NCBI RefSeq assembly: GCF_049847105.1
Contig: NZ_JBNCNS010000002.1
Span: forward strand, 62,001 to 126,000
Direction of reading: 5' to 3'
Length of the DNA stretch: 64,000 nucleotides
DNA from: Gordonia sp049847105
GTDB taxonomy: Bacteria > Actinomycetota > Actinomycetes > Mycobacteriales > Mycobacteriaceae
Part shown: piece after piece, positions 1-7,440 of the stretch
Numbering within the stretch: the stretch's first letter is position 1
Layout: each line of letters begins with the position of its first letter
The notes under the pieces: generated by a model
Databases searched by the model: none
Told to the model about the DNA's origin: nothing
What the model saw: the letters and a program-made list of their open reading frames with translations, nothing else
Translations under genes and position numbers: made by a program

Positions 1-1
1 C

Positions 2-220
2 TTCTGGAGCGATCAGTACGACCTCAAGATCCAGGTGCTCGGCCGCCCGGAGTCGACCGACGAGGTCCATGTGGTGGACGACGACGGCCGAAAGTTCTTG
101 GCGTACTACAGCCGCGACGGCATCCTCACCGGCGTGGTCGGTGCGGGTAAGGTCGGCGCGGTCATGAAGACGCGCCCGAAGCTCCTCACACGCACCCCGA
201 TCGCCGACCTCATCGCCTGA
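2..220 (+). CDS. Ferredoxin reductase, C-terminal part (Reductase_C domain), cut by window edge
   Basis: Only the last 72 residues are present; the open frame runs in from base 2 and stops with TGA at 218-220. It opens with FWSDQYDLKIQ, the signature of the C-terminal Reductase_C domain of FAD-dependent ferredoxin or rubredoxin reductases that feed P450s and Rieske oxygenases. The rest (VLGRPESTDE, FLAYYSRDGILTGVVG) fits the same domain. The FAD- and NADH-binding parts lie upstream of the window. The next gene starts 2 bases after the stop, so the two are probably co-transcribed. The family call is firm; the redox partner is unknown. Confidence 0.8.
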   Translation, partial: FWSDQYDLKIQVLGRPESTDEVHVVDDDGRKFLAYYSRDGILTGVVGAGKVGAVMKTRPKLLTRTPIADLIA

Positions 221-222
221 CG

Positions 223-951
223 ATGGCCGCCGCGTTCCGGGCGTCGGAGATCGTGGCGGCGGTCGCCGAACTGGCGGATCCCGCCCGGGCGGCGAGCTCG
301 GCACGCTTCTTCAAGACCGGGCCGGGCGAGTACGGCGAGGGCGATGTGTTCGTCGGTGTCGCCGTGCCGCCGTTACGTAAGGTGGCCAAGCGATTTCGCG
401 GGGTGCAGCCGAGTGCGATCCGCGAGCTGTTGGACTCGCGAATACATGAGCATCGCCTGCTCGCTCTCTTCCTGCTCCGCGCGGAGTTCGAGAGGGCGTC
501 GGCCGGCACCGAGCAGTCCGCCTGGGTTGAGCTCTACCTGACCGCCCTGCACGACGGGCGGGTGGACAACTGGGATCTCATCGACTCGTCGGCCGACCCG
601 ATTCTGGGCGAATGGCTGGTCTCGTGTGCCGACCACGAGCCGCTCGTCGAACTGGCGGAACACGACGACCTGTGGTGCCGACGGGCCGGCATCGTCGGGA
701 CGTTCGCGTTTCTCAAGCACGGGTCCTCCGACGCCACCATCGCCGTCGTATCGGTCGCCCTCGATGATCGTCGTGATCTGATCCAGAAGGCGACCGGATG
801 GATGTTGCGCGAACTCGGGAAACGCGTGGATCGCACCGTGCTGACGGACTATCTGGGTGCGCACGCCGCCCAGATGGGCAGTACCGCACTGCGTTACGCG
901 ACCGAGCACCTCGATCCCGGTGACCGGGCGTATCTGCGGTCCCTACGCTGA
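223..951 (+). CDS. DNA alkylation repair protein, AlkD-like HEAT-repeat glycosylase
   Basis: This 242-residue protein matches the AlkC/AlkD family of all-helical DNA glycosylases that excise N3- and N7-alkylated purines. Visible signs are the N-terminal pattern RFFKTGPGEYGEGDVFVGV, the core VDNWDLIDSSADPILGEWL near residues 113-131, with the conserved Trp and Asp of the lesion-facing groove, and the late segment IQKATGWMLRELGKR. Length is normal for the family. ATG at 223 follows the preceding stop by 2 bases, implying translational coupling. The family is clear; lesion specificity is inferred. Confidence 0.85.
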   Translation: MAAAFRASEIVAAVAELADPARAASSARFFKTGPGEYGEGDVFVGVAVPPLRKVAKRFRGVQPSAIRELLDSRIHEHRLLALFLLRAEFERASAGTEQSAWVELYLTALHDGRVDNWDLIDSSADPILGEWLVSCADHEPLVELAEHDDLWCRRAGIVGTFAFLKHGSSDATIAVVSVALDDRRDLIQKATGWMLRELGKRVDRTVLTDYLGAHAAQMGSTALRYATEHLDPGDRAYLRSLR

Positions 952-997
952 GTGACTCCGGCACCGACCCTCGGCGAAAGTCGAAAGTGGTTCTGGA

Positions 998-1375
998 TCA
1001 GCGATTCTGCGGTGTGGAGCGGAACACCTTGACCGCAGCCCAGATCATCGGGAACTGCAGCGGCAGGCGACCGATCGCCACGGCCTTCATGGCAGCGGGC
1101 TTGTCCTTCCACAGTCGCACCATGTTGATGTTCGCGGGATAGACCGCGACGAAGAGTGCGGCGGCCAGTGCGGCAGCGGGACGTCGCGTGCGCGGTGCCA
1201 GCAGACCCGCGCCGATGGCGACCTCGGCGACACCTGATGCGTAGGTGAGTGTCCGCGGATCGGCGGGGATCTCTTTCGGGATGATCTCGTCGAACGGCTT
1301 CGGCGCCACGAAATGCAATGTGCCGATGGTCAACAGCATGCCGCCGAGCCCACGTGCCAGTCGTTCGGAGTTCAT
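998..1375 (-). CDS. DoxX-like small membrane protein
   Basis: This 125-residue protein has about four hydrophobic segments: GLGGMLLTIGTLHFV, YASGVAEVAIGAGLLA, AAALAAALFVAVYPANINMV and PLQFPMIWAAVKVF. The pattern resembles DoxX/DoxD-like membrane proteins. The start at 1375 (MNSERLARG) was chosen because the longer frame upstream overlaps kshB and has a low-complexity Arg/Ser composition. It lies 37 bases downstream of the kshB stop on the same strand, so they may share a transcript. The function of most DoxX-like proteins is unknown; a link to redox metabolism here is only positional. Confidence 0.7.
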   Translation of the reverse strand: MNSERLARGLGGMLLTIGTLHFVAPKPFDEIIPKEIPADPRTLTYASGVAEVAIGAGLLAPRTRRPAAALAAALFVAVYPANINMVRLWKDKPAAMKAVAIGRLPLQFPMIWAAVKVFRSTPQNR

Positions 1376-1412
1376 CGTCAGTCCTTCTCGTCGAGGTTCG
1401 CGCGGTGGTGGG

Positions 1413-2468
1413 TCAGAACTCGATCTTGAGCGAGTCCGACGTGGGGTGCGCCTGGCATCCGAGGATGTAACCGTCGGCGATGTCCTCCGGATCGAGTGCC
1501 CCCGTGTTCTCCATCTCGACCGTACCCTCGCTGAGGGTGCAGGCACACGAACCGCATTCGCCTTCCTGGCAGGAGTACGGTGCGTCGAGGCCCGCGGCCA
1601 GCATGATGTCGACCAGGGACCGTTTCCGTGGCCACTTCAGATTGTGGGTCTCGCCGTCGAGTTCCACCTCGACCGTCGCGGCCTCGGCGTCCTCGGCCTC
1701 GCTGACCTCGTCGAGCACCACGTCGGCGAACGGATCCCCGGCCAGCGAGTTGTAGACCTCGGTGTGCACGTTGTGGTGCGGAAACCCCGCGCCCGCAAGG
1801 CCTTTGTGGACTGCGTCCATGAACAGGCCCGGACCGCACATATACGCGGCGTGTTCGGAGTACGGCCGGAAGGTCGTGGCCAGCACTTCGTGGTTCGGCA
1901 GGCCCTGGAGGGATTCGAGCCAGTGGATCACCGTGAGGCGGTCGGCATACGCATCTTGCAGTTCGCGCAACTCGTCGGCGAAGATCACGTCGTCGACGCC
2001 GCGGTTGGCGTAGAAGAAGGTGACGCGGGCGGTGCCGCCGTGCAGAGCCGATTTCAGGATGGACATCACCGGGGTGACACCGCTGCCCGCCGCGATGAGC
2101 AGCAACTCGGTGTCGAGTTCCTTGGGGGTGAAGACGCCCGAGGGTGGCAGCACCTCGATCTGGGCACCGGCGGTGAGGTTGTCGCAGACCCAGTTGGATC
2201 CGTAACCGTCGACCGTACGTTTGACGGTGACCTTCGGGAGCTTGTCGGTGCCCGGCGCGGACGCCAGCGAATAGCAACGCGCGACCGAACCGGTCTGATC
2301 GCTCGGGATCCGCAGCGTCAGGAACTGGCCGGGCTTGTAGTCCGTGAAGGACTCGGTGAGGGTGTCAGGAAGCTCGAAGACGACTGATCGGGCGTCCGCG
2401 GTCTCGTCGATGACCTCGGCGACCGTGAGGATCACACTGCGCGAGCCGTGCGGTGTCAACTCGGTCAT
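1413..2468 (-). CDS. kshB: 3-ketosteroid 9-alpha-hydroxylase reductase component KshB (class IA oxygenase reductase)
   Basis: The protein has 351 residues. It passes electrons from NAD(P)H through FAD and a plant-type [2Fe-2S] cluster to a Rieske oxygenase; in steroid degraders the partner is KshA, which opens ring B by 9-alpha hydroxylation. Visible are the FAD motif RCYSLAS (64-70), the NAD-binding AAGSGVTP (127-134) and CGPGLFM (211-217), the family stretch LTVIHWLESLQGLP, and a C-terminal ferredoxin domain with Cys300, Cys305, Cys308 and Cys338. The overall layout closely follows mycobacterial KshB/HmpB. ATG at 2468 was chosen over an upstream ATG because it has GAGAGG about 7 bases ahead. 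A KstR-type box lies 70-84 bases upstream. A phenylacetyl-CoA oxygenase reductase is the main alternative. Confidence 0.82.
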   Translation of the reverse strand: MTELTPHGSRSVILTVAEVIDETADARSVVFELPDTLTESFTDYKPGQFLTLRIPSDQTGSVARCYSLASAPGTDKLPKVTVKRTVDGYGSNWVCDNLTAGAQIEVLPPSGVFTPKELDTELLLIAAGSGVTPVMSILKSALHGGTARVTFFYANRGVDDVIFADELRELQDAYADRLTVIHWLESLQGLPNHEVLATTFRPYSEHAAYMCGPGLFMDAVHKGLAGAGFPHHNVHTEVYNSLAGDPFADVVLDEVSEAEDAEAATVEVELDGETHNLKWPRKRSLVDIMLAAGLDAPYSCQEGECGSCACTLSEGTVEMENTGALDPEDIADGYILGCQAHPTSDSLKIEF

Positions 2469-2538
2469 CTCGCCACCTCTCCAGGTCTGGCCGGCAAGTG
2501 CGGACAGGCGTCCGGGCATCGCCGTTCCGAAACAAAAT

Positions 2539-2552
2539 TAGAACACGTTCTA
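2539..2552. promoter_or_regulatory. KstR-type operator
   Basis: The sequence TAGAACACGTTCTA has perfect 6-base inverted arms (TAGAAC/GTTCTA) around a 2-base centre. This matches the known KstR operator pattern of steroid-degrading actinobacteria (arms with AAC and GTT, two-base spacer). It sits between the kshB start and the end of mftR and can directly control only kshB. Binding is inferred from the motif. Confidence 0.8.
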
Positions 2553-2578
2553 GTCCAGCGTATCGCATGGGGAGCCGA

Positions 2579-3199
2579 TCACGACAGCGCGCCGACTCCT
2601 TGCGACAGAGTACGTGTGCCGGCGACGATCAGGGCTTCGAGGTCGGAGTCGGGGTGGGTGAGCCACTGCTCGTACGCGGCCAGTGCGGTGCCGAGGCACA
2701 TCCAGGCGATGGTCTGGGGGAGATGGTCGTGCTCGCCCAGGTCGAGGCGGTGCGCGCAGAAATCGGCGATCACCTGACGCCACTCCGCGTACATGAGCAT
2801 CGAGTGTGCTTGGAGTGCGGGCACTCCGAGTAGCAGCGACATCCGTCGACGATGGGCGGTGAGTTCGGTGTCGGGCACCGCGTTGAACGAGATGAGTGCG
2901 CGTCCCAGGGCCTGGGCGATCGGCAGATCATCGGGGATCTCGGCCAGGAGGGCACGCATCTCGGCGAGGTGCGCATCGAAATCACCCCAGGCGATCGCGT
3001 TCTTGGACGGGTAGTAGCGGAACAGTGTGCGGCGGGCGACGCCGACCGCGTCCGCGACGTCGTCGACGCTCGTCTCCTCGAAACCCTTGGCGGTGAACAG
3101 GTCGATCGCGACCGCACTGATCCGGGCGCGCGAGGTGACCGGTCGCCGACCTGCGTGCGCGGTGCGTATGAGTGGGCGCACCGCGTCTGATGGGTTCAT
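2579..3199 (-). CDS. mftR: Mycofactocin system TetR-family regulator MftR
   Basis: This 206-residue TetR-family repressor has an N-terminal helix-turn-helix (SVDDVADAVGVARRTLFRYY, ending in the usual PSKN turn) and a C-terminal ligand domain with the family-typical DLPIAQALGRALI and WMCLGTALAAYEQWL. It is divergent from mftA, as expected of MftR, which in mycobacteria represses mft genes and responds to acyl-CoAs. ATG at 3199 was preferred to an in-frame GTG two codons earlier because AGG is 5 bases before the ATG. The shared 110-base intergenic region carries an inverted repeat that may be its operator. Confidence 0.88.
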   Translation of the reverse strand: MNPSDAVRPLIRTAHAGRRPVTSRARISAVAIDLFTAKGFEETSVDDVADAVGVARRTLFRYYPSKNAIAWGDFDAHLAEMRALLAEIPDDLPIAQALGRALISFNAVPDTELTAHRRRMSLLLGVPALQAHSMLMYAEWRQVIADFCAHRLDLGEHDHLPQTIAWMCLGTALAAYEQWLTHPDSDLEALIVAGTRTLSQGVGALS

Positions 3200-3268
3200 C
3201 GTCACCTGTCCGTCTGGTCAGTTTTCGTCGGGGGGTGTTTTTCTGCACCGAGTGCCATTATAGTATCC

Positions 3269-3284
3269 AGTGATCCGAATCACT
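3269..3284. promoter_or_regulatory. Candidate MftR operator in the mftR-mftA intergenic region
   Basis: AGTGAT-CCGA-ATCACT is a perfect 6-base inverted repeat with a 4-base spacer. It lies about 25 bases before mftA and just downstream of a TATAGT-like -10 element near 3260. A repressor bound here would block mft transcription. The repeat is visible; that MftR binds it is inference. Confidence 0.5.
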
Positions 3285-3309
3285 ACCGACAAAAATTGGA
3301 GGTTGGATC

Positions 3310-3408
3310 ATGGCCGATCAGTCAGCCACGTCGACGCAGGACACCGAGCTCGTGGGCGAGTCCCTCGTCGAAGAGGTGTCGATCGACGGGATGTGCGGGG
3401 TCTACTGA
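3310..3408 (+). CDS. mftA: Mycofactocin precursor peptide MftA
   Basis: A 32-residue ribosomal peptide ending in the invariant core IDGMCGVY. In the pathway, MftC oxidatively decarboxylates and cyclises the terminal Val-Tyr pair, MftE releases the dipeptide-derived core, and MftD and MftF complete the redox cofactor. The leader part (TELVGESLVEEVSIDG) matches the MftB-recognised leader. TTGGAGG lies 7 bases before the ATG. The stop TGA overlaps the mftB start by one base (TGATG). The gene is easily missed because of its size, but the C-terminal motif is diagnostic. Confidence 0.96.
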   Translation: MADQSATSTQDTELVGESLVEEVSIDGMCGVY

Positions 3409-3752
3409 TGTCGACCCCGACATCCGCACCGGTGTCCGGCGGTCGCGTCGCTGCGTCCGCCGGCACCGGCCCGGCACCGCAATTCGATTCCGGTGGAGCA
3501 TGGACGCTGAATCCGAAGGTCGCGCTGCGGCCCGAGCCGTTCGGCGCGCTGCTCTACCACTTCGGCACCCGCAAGCTGTCCTTCCTGAAGAACCTGACAG
3601 TCGTGGACATCGTGTCCTCGCTCGGCGACCACGCCAGTGCCTCGGACGCGTTGGCCGCCGCAGGCCTCGGCGAAGCCGATCGTGCGCTCTACGTGCAGGC
3701 GCTCGGCGCGCTCGCCGACTCGGGCATGATCGTCCCCCGCCCCGCCGCCTGA
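3408..3752 (+). CDS. mftB: Mycofactocin chaperone MftB (RiPP recognition element)
   Basis: This 114-residue protein belongs to the PqqD-like MftB family. It binds the MftA leader and presents the peptide to the radical SAM enzyme MftC. Recognisable parts are FGALLYHFGTRKLSFLKN and the winged-helix-like region LADSGMIVP near the end. A Pro/Ala/Ser-rich stretch of about 30 residues precedes the domain. The ATG at 3408 overlaps the mftA stop, so translation is coupled. The gap to mftC (55 bases) holds four tandem copies of CCTCG. Confidence 0.93.
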   Translation: MSTPTSAPVSGGRVAASAGTGPAPQFDSGGAWTLNPKVALRPEPFGALLYHFGTRKLSFLKNLTVVDIVSSLGDHASASDALAAAGLGEADRALYVQALGALADSGMIVPRPAA

Positions 3753-3760
3753 GTACTGTC

Positions 3761-3782
3761 CCTCGCCTCGCCTCGCCTCGCC
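3761..3782. repeat. CCTCG pentanucleotide tandem repeat
   Basis: Four perfect copies of CCTCG plus a partial fifth lie between the mftB stop and the mftC start, just upstream of the TGAGGAG ribosome site of mftC. Such a repeat is prone to copy-number slippage and could alter spacing or mRNA folding ahead of mftC. No functional evidence is visible. Confidence 0.75.
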
Positions 3783-3807
3783 GACCAGTCCTGAGGAGTC
3801 ACACCCG

Positions 3808-5085
3808 ATGACCACATTGGAACTTCCGCCCACCGCAACGGATCTCGTCGCCCCTGCGTCGCCTGCCCCGAAGACCCCCAAGGTGGGGCGGCTCGTCGAC
3901 CAGTTCGAGAAGGGGCTCGACGCCCCGATCTGCCTGACCTGGGAGCTGACCTACGCGTGCAATCTCGCGTGTGTGCACTGCCTGTCGTCGTCGGGAAAGC
4001 GGGATCCGCGCGAACTCTCCACCGAACAGTGCAAGGCGATCATCGACGAGCTGCAGCGCATGCAGGTCTTCTACGTCAACATCGGCGGCGGCGAACCGAC
4101 CGTTCGGCCCGATTTCTGGGAGCTCGTCGACTACGCGACCAGCCACCAGGTCGGGGTGAAGTTCTCCACCAACGGATTACGTATCGACAAGGCGGTGGCG
4201 GAGCGCCTGGCCGCCTCGGATTACGTCGACGTGCAGATCTCGCTGGACGGTGCCACCGCGGAGGTCAACGACGCGGTCCGCGGTCCGGGATCCTTCGACA
4301 TGGCCGTGCGCGCCCTGGAGAACCTGCACGAGGCGGGCTTCGCCGACGCGAAGATCAGCGTCGTGATGACGCGGCAGAATGTCGAACAGCTCGACGAGTT
4401 CAAGGCACTGGCCGATCGGTACAACGCGACCCTGCGCATCACCCGCCTCCGGCCGTCGGGTCGTGGCGCCGACGTGTGGGATGATCTGCACCCGCTGCCC
4501 GAACAGCAGCGTGAGCTCTACAACTGGCTTGTCGCGCACGGAGACGGGGTGCTCACCGGTGACTCGTTCTTCCATCTCTCCGCGTTCGGCGGGGCCGATG
4601 GTGGTGGCGCTCTCCCGGGGCTGAACCTGTGTGGTGCCGGACGCGTGGTGTGCCTCATCGATCCCGTCGGCGACGTGTACGCCTGTCCGTTCGCGATCCA
4701 CGAGAACTTCCTCGCCGGCAACATCCTCGCCGACGGCGGCTTCCGGGAGATCTGGCAGCATTCGGATCTGTTCACCGAACTGCGCGAACCGCAGAACGCG
4801 GGAGCCTGCACCAAGTGCGCCCATTTCGATGCGTGCCGCGGCGGCTGTATGGCCGCGAAGTTCTTCACCGGCCTGCCCCTGGCCGGGCCCGACCCCGAGT
4901 GCGTGCAGGGCTACGGCGAGCAGTTGCTTGCCGGTGAGCGCTCCAAACCGACTGCGAACAAAGATCATTCACGTGGCACGCCGCTGACGTTGATGACCCG
5001 CCAGGCCGACGGCGACCTGTTGCCGATCGGTGCCCCGCCGTCGAAGAGTTGTGACGAGAACCCCCTCGCGGGCTTCACGCTCTGA
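3808..5085 (+). CDS. mftC: Mycofactocin radical SAM maturase MftC
   Basis: The 425-residue protein carries the radical SAM motif CNLACVHC (Cys51, Cys55, Cys58) and the GGEP motif (GGGEPTVRP). A C-terminal SPASM-type cysteine cluster spans CLIDPVGDVYACPF, CTKCAHFDACRGGC and a last Cys in DPEC, for auxiliary Fe-S clusters. It catalyses SAM-dependent oxidative decarboxylation of the MftA C-terminal Tyr and then C-C bond formation with the adjacent Val. Residues 1-30 are a Pro/Ala-rich extension. TGAGGAG precedes the ATG. The length fits the family, perhaps slightly long at the C-terminus. Confidence 0.95.
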   Translation: MTTLELPPTATDLVAPASPAPKTPKVGRLVDQFEKGLDAPICLTWELTYACNLACVHCLSSSGKRDPRELSTEQCKAIIDELQRMQVFYVNIGGGEPTVRPDFWELVDYATSHQVGVKFSTNGLRIDKAVAERLAASDYVDVQISLDGATAEVNDAVRGPGSFDMAVRALENLHEAGFADAKISVVMTRQNVEQLDEFKALADRYNATLRITRLRPSGRGADVWDDLHPLPEQQRELYNWLVAHGDGVLTGDSFFHLSAFGGADGGGALPGLNLCGAGRVVCLIDPVGDVYACPFAIHENFLAGNILADGGFREIWQHSDLFTELREPQNAGACTKCAHFDACRGGCMAAKFFTGLPLAGPDPECVQGYGEQLLAGERSKPTANKDHSRGTPLTLMTRQADGDLLPIGAPPSKSCDENPLAGFTL

Positions 5086-5164
5086 CCCACCCCGCAACAA
5101 CGGGATGCCCGGCCCTTCGGGTGTTCTGTGCTGCCATCACACAATGAAGTAGGTAGGAAAGAAC

Positions 5165-6361
5165 ATGGCCAATCCCTGGGCCCGCAACCCGTGGTTCGAA
5201 ACGGTTCACGAGGCGCAGCGTCGTGCGAAGAAACGGTTGCCGAAATCGGTGTACTCGTCGTTGGTCGCCGGCACGCAGGCCGGTATCACGCTGGGCGACA
5301 ACGTCAATGCGTTCTCCGAGCTCGGCTTCGCGCCGCACGTGGTCGGTGCACAGCCCGATCGTGAACTGTCGACCACGGTGATGGGTCAGGACCTCTCGTT
5401 CCCGGTGATGATCTCGCCGACCGGCGTGCAGGCCGTCGACCCCGACGGCGAGGTCGCGGTCGCCCGGGCGGCCGCCGCGCGAGGGACGGCCATGGGGCTG
5501 TCCAGCTTCGCGTCGCATCCGGTGGAGGAGGTCACCGCAGTCAACGACAAGGTCTTCTTCCAGATCTACTGGCTCGGCACCCGCGACGAGATCCTCGCTC
5601 GCGCACTGCGAGCCAAGGAGGCGGGCGCCAAGGGGCTCATCGTCACCACCGACTGGGTGTTCAACATCGGTCGCGACTGGGGCAGCCCGGACATCCCGGA
5701 GAAGGTCGATTTCCAGGCGTTGCTGAAACTGGCACCGGAGATCGCGGTCAAGCCGCGTTACGCGCTCGACTGGGTCCGCGGCGGCAAGGTCGAGATCCCC
5801 GACCTCACCGCGCCCAACCTGACGCCCAGGGGAGAGCCGGGCCCGACGTTCTTCGGCGCCTACGGCCAATGGATGAACACTCCGCCGCCGACCTGGGAGG
5901 ACCTGCAGTGGCTGCGCGAGCAGTGGGACGGACCCTTCATGGTCAAGGGCATCACCCGTCTCGATGATGCCAAGCGGGCCGTCGACATCGGTGCGTCGGC
6001 CATCTCCGTCTCGAATCACGGCGGCAACAACCTCGACGGCACCCCGGCCACGATCCGGCTGCTCGGTCCGATCGCGGATCAGGTGGGCGATCAGGTCGAC
6101 GTCCTGCTCGACGGAGGCGTCCGCCGGGGCAGCGATGTGGCCAAAGCCCTGGCCTTGGGCGCTCGGGCGGTCATGGTCGGTCGCGCCTACCTCTGGGGGC
6201 TGGCGGCCAACGGACAGGCCGGCGTCGAGAATGTTCTCGACCTGCTCCGCATGGGTCTCGACGGTGTGGTCATGGGGCTGGGACACAACAGTGTTCACGA
6301 ACTGTCCCGCGACGACCTGATCATCCCGGAGGATTTCGAACGCACCTTCGGCGGCAGCTGA
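5165..6361 (+). CDS. mftD: Pre-mycofactocin synthase MftD (FMN-dependent, alpha-hydroxy-acid dehydrogenase family)
   Basis: The 398-residue protein has the FMN-binding TIM-barrel fold of lactate and glycolate oxidases. Visible are ISPTGVQAVDPDGEVAVARA, the catalytic SNHGGNNLDG (His285) and the phosphate-binding LDGGVRRGSDVAKALALGA. In the pathway it oxidatively deaminates the cyclised core to give the redox-active diketone moiety. It starts 79 bases after mftC with AGGAAAG as ribosome site. A mycofactocin-type SDR follows, and mftE is displaced about 3.5 kb downstream. Confidence 0.95.
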   Translation: MANPWARNPWFETVHEAQRRAKKRLPKSVYSSLVAGTQAGITLGDNVNAFSELGFAPHVVGAQPDRELSTTVMGQDLSFPVMISPTGVQAVDPDGEVAVARAAAARGTAMGLSSFASHPVEEVTAVNDKVFFQIYWLGTRDEILARALRAKEAGAKGLIVTTDWVFNIGRDWGSPDIPEKVDFQALLKLAPEIAVKPRYALDWVRGGKVEIPDLTAPNLTPRGEPGPTFFGAYGQWMNTPPPTWEDLQWLREQWDGPFMVKGITRLDDAKRAVDIGASAISVSNHGGNNLDGTPATIRLLGPIADQVGDQVDVLLDGGVRRGSDVAKALALGARAVMVGRAYLWGLAANGQAGVENVLDLLRMGLDGVVMGLGHNSVHELSRDDLIIPEDFERTFGGS

Positions 6362-6393
6362 TCTCCAGGGTCTCGCGAACGCCCGCCACAAAG

Positions 6394-6407
6394 TAGAACG
6401 TGTTACA
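6394..6407. promoter_or_regulatory. KstR-like operator upstream of the mycofactocin SDR
   Basis: TAGAACGTGTTACA keeps the AAC/GTT core, two-base spacer and outer T and A of the KstR operator, with one arm mismatch (GTTACA for GTTCTA). It lies about 112 bases before the SDR start and 33 bases after the mftD stop. This would put the dehydrogenase under steroid-responsive control separate from MftR. It is weaker than the box at 2539. Confidence 0.6.
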
Positions 6408-6518
6408 GTTTTGCGACACAGTTCACCCGTGGCGGGTGTTCGCGTTTCTCCGGCGCCGAAGGTGCGGAAGCGGGACATCGCCACTGGTGACCAGGACGAG
6501 AGAATGAGGACTCGGCGG

Positions 6519-7331
6519 ATGGGCCAATTCGACGGCAAGGTCGTCTACATCACCGGAATCGCACGTGGGCAGGGGCGCAACCATGCCCTGCGATTCGCAC
6601 GCGAAGGCGCGGCGATCATCGGTCTCGACATCGCCGGTCCGGTGGCCGAGCACGCCACCTATCCGTCGGCGACCACCGACGACTTCGCCGAGACGATCCG
6701 GCTCGTCGAGGAGGCCGGAGGCAAGATTCTTGCCCGGCAGGGTGATACACGCGACCTCGCGTTCCAGCAAGAACTGGTCGCCGACGGGGTCGAACAGTTC
6801 GGCAGACTCGACCATGTGATCGCCAACGCGGGCATCCTCACGTGGGGCAAGGTGTGGGAACTCTCCGAGGAACAGTTCACCGATGTCGTCGACGTCAACC
6901 TGGTCGGCACGTGGAAGACCCTGAAGGCGACCATCCCCGCGATGCTCGAGGCCGGCAATGGCGGTTCCATCGTCGTGATCAGCTCGGTGGCCGGGCTGAA
7001 GGCCATGCCGATGCAGGCGTCGTACTCGGCCTCGAAGTTCGGACTGCGTGGTCTCACCCAGACCGCGGCCAAGGAACTCGGGCACTACCGGATTCGGGTC
7101 AACAGTGTCCACCCCTACGCAGTCGACACCCCGATGGGGGTCGCCGACACCGAGGCCCACCGGATCTTCGGAATGCCTTGGGTGACACCACATCTGACCT
7201 CAGTCCTGGACTACCACCCGGTGGCGTCGCTGGACGAGATCTCCGATGCCGTGGTGTATCTGTCCTCGGACGGTGCCAAGGCGATCACCGGGGCGGAGTT
7301 CCAGATCGACATGGGCAACTCCAAAGTCTGA
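6519..7331 (+). CDS. Mycofactocin-coupled SDR family oxidoreductase
   Basis: This 270-residue short-chain dehydrogenase/reductase has the Rossmann motif TGIARGQGRNHA (TGxxxGxG), the NAG motif (IANAGIL), a catalytic Ser-Tyr-Lys set (ISSVAGLKAMPMQ, then YSASK) and a mid-N-terminal insertion after the second strand. That insertion is the hallmark of mycofactocin-associated SDRs, which hold NAD tightly and pass hydride to mycofactocin instead of exchanging it. ATG at 6519 was chosen because GAGGA lies about 8 bases ahead; the longer frame crosses the operator region. The KstR-like box suggests an alcohol or ketone substrate from steroid breakdown (inference). Confidence 0.88.
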   Translation: MGQFDGKVVYITGIARGQGRNHALRFAREGAAIIGLDIAGPVAEHATYPSATTDDFAETIRLVEEAGGKILARQGDTRDLAFQQELVADGVEQFGRLDHVIANAGILTWGKVWELSEEQFTDVVDVNLVGTWKTLKATIPAMLEAGNGGSIVVISSVAGLKAMPMQASYSASKFGLRGLTQTAAKELGHYRIRVNSVHPYAVDTPMGVADTEAHRIFGMPWVTPHLTSVLDYHPVASLDEISDAVVYLSSDGAKAITGAEFQIDMGNSKV

Positions 7332-7364
7332 CACCCCTACGCACCCACCCACCCAAACCCTTCT

Positions 7365-7439
7365 CCGCAGCCGCGACGGTTTCCTGCATCCGCGACCCCG
7401 AATTCCCGTCGCGGATGACGGAAACCGTCGCGGCTGCGG
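7365..7439. repeat. Large hairpin repeat, copy 1 (imperfect inverted repeat)
   Basis: Arms 7365-7396 and 7408-7439 are 32 bases each and pair at 30 of 32 positions; the only mismatch is a swapped GT/TG in mid-arm. The loop is 11 bases. The element lies between the SDR and the convergent AbiEi-like gene, ending one base from that gene's stop codon. It is nearly the same sequence as copy 2 at 8482-8553. There is no T-run, so a simple intrinsic terminator is not the best explanation. Confidence 0.9.
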
Positions 7440-7440
7440 T

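Noticed and set aside
1245..2387. Plus-strand frame of 380 codons opposite kshB
   Set aside because: kshB has all cofactor motifs on the other strand; this frame has none.
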